Positions 63,133-64,000 of a DNA stretch of 64,000 nucleotides are shown piece by piece. Below the pieces are notes generated by a model. The model was not told where the DNA came from. It saw nothing but the letters and a program-made list of their open reading frames with translations, and made no database searches. A program made the position numbers and the translations under genes. Origin of the DNA: an uncultured Clostridia bacterium (GTDB lineage Bacteria > Bacillota > Clostridia > UBA1381 > UMGS1253); NCBI GenBank assembly GCA_934457145.1, contig CAKSHP010000006.1, forward strand, positions 15,345 to 79,344, written 5' to 3'. Position 1 is the first letter of the stretch. The number at the start of each line of letters is the position of its first letter.

Positions 63133-63815
63133 TGAGAATGGGTTTTGATGTAAAAACGCCGGGAAAGCGCCGTCCGCCGCAGGAGAAAAAAAGAATTTTT
63201 ACGGTGTATGTGTGTATTGGGCTGGGTGCGGTGCTTATATTTATTGCCTTTATAGCATCGTGGGCACTGAGATGCGCAAAACCGGTTATTATCAGCATGG
63301 CGCAAAATCGCGCCGGAGACGTTATGGTTTATGTTATAAACGAAGCTGTTTCCGAGCAGATTGAAATATCCGGCTTGTCATACAGCGACTTTGTGAGTAT
63401 TGAAAAAACGGACGATGGCAAAATAAGCAGCATCAGCACCAATACGGCAAAAATGAATGCCGTAAAAGCGCAGATATTAAAACGTATACAAGAAAAACTT
63501 GAAGATTATGAAACAATAGAAGTTAAAGTTCCTCTCGGGGCAATGCTTGATTTGGAGCTTTTAACGGGTCTGGGGCCGAGAATTAAGTTTGAAATGCTGT
63601 CGACAGGGTGCGTTAATGCCGATTTTTCAAGCAGTCTTGAAAGCGCCGGAATAAATCAGAGCAAACATCAGATAGACATATCGGTTACGGCGGAGCTTGG
63701 CGTTATAAGCATGCTTGGCGATATTACAACAGAGGTTAAAACGAGCGTGCCGATAGCGCAGAGCGTGATAGTGGGAGAGGTGCCGAAAGGGTATGTGCCG
63801 TCGGGTACATATTAA
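63132..63815 (+). CDS. yunB: YunB-like sporulation protein
   Basis: 227 residues starting with TTG 63132 behind GGGGGAG; a later ATG (63138) is too far. One membrane helix (about 22-46), then a domain with AQNRAGDVMVYVINEAVSEQ, VKVPLGAMLDLELLTGLGPR and DISVTAELGVISMLGDIT typical of YunB, a sporulation protein made under sigma-E in Bacillus. Exact function unknown. Its ribosome site is buried in a hairpin. Confidence 0.88.
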   Translation: MRMGFDVKTPGKRRPPQEKKRIFTVYVCIGLGAVLIFIAFIASWALRCAKPVIISMAQNRAGDVMVYVINEAVSEQIEISGLSYSDFVSIEKTDDGKISSISTNTAKMNAVKAQILKRIQEKLEDYETIEVKVPLGAMLDLELLTGLGPRIKFEMLSTGCVNADFSSSLESAGINQSKHQIDISVTAELGVISMLGDITTEVKTSVPIAQSVIVGEVPKGYVPSGTY

Positions 63816-63841
63816 AAAAATGTGAATATTTAAAAAAAGCT

Positions 63842-63870
63842 TTGTGTTTTTATTTAATATGTGTTATACT
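63842..63870 (+). promoter_or_regulatory. Promoter of the last, truncated gene
   Basis: TTGTGT (63842-63847), 17 bases, TATACT (63865-63870). Confidence 0.65.
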
Positions 63871-63927
63871 TGTTTAATGCGGAGGTATATAAATTTCCGT
63901 ACACTTAATAAATAATGAGGTAAAATT

Positions 63928-64000
63928 ATGCTTTGCAGTAAATGTCAAAAGAATATGGCTGTGGTTTTTATAACTAAGCTTGAAGGAGATAATCAAACAA
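63928..64000 (+). CDS. N-terminus of a zinc-finger protein, McsA/ClpA-associated type (cut by window edge)
   Basis: Only 24 residues, beginning MLCSKCQKNMAVVFITKLEG, with AATGAGG upstream. The CxxC pair followed by MAVVFITK is typical of the zinc-finger N-terminus of McsA-like proteins and of ClpC/ClpA-type AAA proteins in Clostridia. The rest lies outside the window, so the identity is a guess. Confidence 0.5.
   Translation, partial: MLCSKCQKNMAVVFITKLEGDNQT

Noticed and set aside
1..64000. CRISPR array, phage defence or prophage module
   Set aside because: No regularly spaced repeats, no cas genes and no capsid, terminase or integrase-type frames were found.

Overview
The window looks like a chromosomal segment from an AT-rich, low-GC, Gram-positive, anaerobic Clostridia-type bacterium. 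The evidence is an anaerobic class III ribonucleotide reductase (nrdD/nrdG), a YunB-type sporulation protein, a GerMN protein, the ylm/sepF/divIVA division cluster, an LTA-synthase-like enzyme, PyrR attenuation and a Gram-positive type SOS box. Many CAZyme genes paired with AraC regulators, and a copper-amine-oxidase-N-like domain inside a secreted lyase, suggest a gut or plant-fibre-associated relative. This placement is inferred from gene content, not from a marker-gene phylogeny.

Layout. 1-5.1 kb: end of ddl, then murI, a DUF1934 gene and argS in a tight run, then a secreted S41 protease. 5.2-10.3 kb: a glycosidase-like gene (-), then nrdD-nrdG behind a promoter whose -10 lies in an NrdR box. 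10.4-13.5 kb: two small minus-strand genes, one a LysM protein behind an SOS box, then a uracil permease-pyrR operon with a PyrR-type attenuator. 13.5-30.3 kb: an accessory glycan region with three AraC regulators, a DMT permease, an (alpha/alpha)6 glycosidase, a 1417-residue heparinase/lyase-like protein, a GH2 beta-mannosidase, a broken GH78 fragment, a GH39 enzyme, an IS110 remnant and a decayed lyase paralogue, plus tRNA-Gly. 30.3-33.2 kb: a small lipoprotein and an orphan sugar-binding lipoprotein with codon use of a highly expressed gene.

33.2-41.2 kb: LTA-synthase-like enzyme (-), then a response regulator/histidine kinase, a GerMN protein, an ECF S component, a P1 peptidase and a pseudouridine synthase. 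41.2-46.9 kb: an NSS sodium symporter (-), two sugar isomerase-type genes, and a DUF1538 membrane protein overlapping a double PII-like protein behind a structured leader. 46.9-50.6 kb: a DUF3006 gene, capF-capG-like genes and an aldo/keto reductase. 50.8-64 kb: housekeeping genes (HlyD-like, yggS, sepF, yggT, ylmH, divIVA, aroB, lspA, rluD, DUF4364, rnhB, yraN, M19 dipeptidase, aminotransferase, flavodoxin-like reductase, yunB), and the first codons of a zinc-finger protein.

The most notable readable signals are: (i) two near-identical 61-bp promoter/operator modules, both placed identically before their start codons, in front of the GH78 remnant and GH39; (ii) regulator sites for NrdR, LexA and PyrR next to the genes expected to carry them; (iii) the DUF1538-PII-like pair, both halves internally duplicated; (iv) active decay of the glycan locus; and (v) a yunB ribosome site buried in a terminator-like hairpin.
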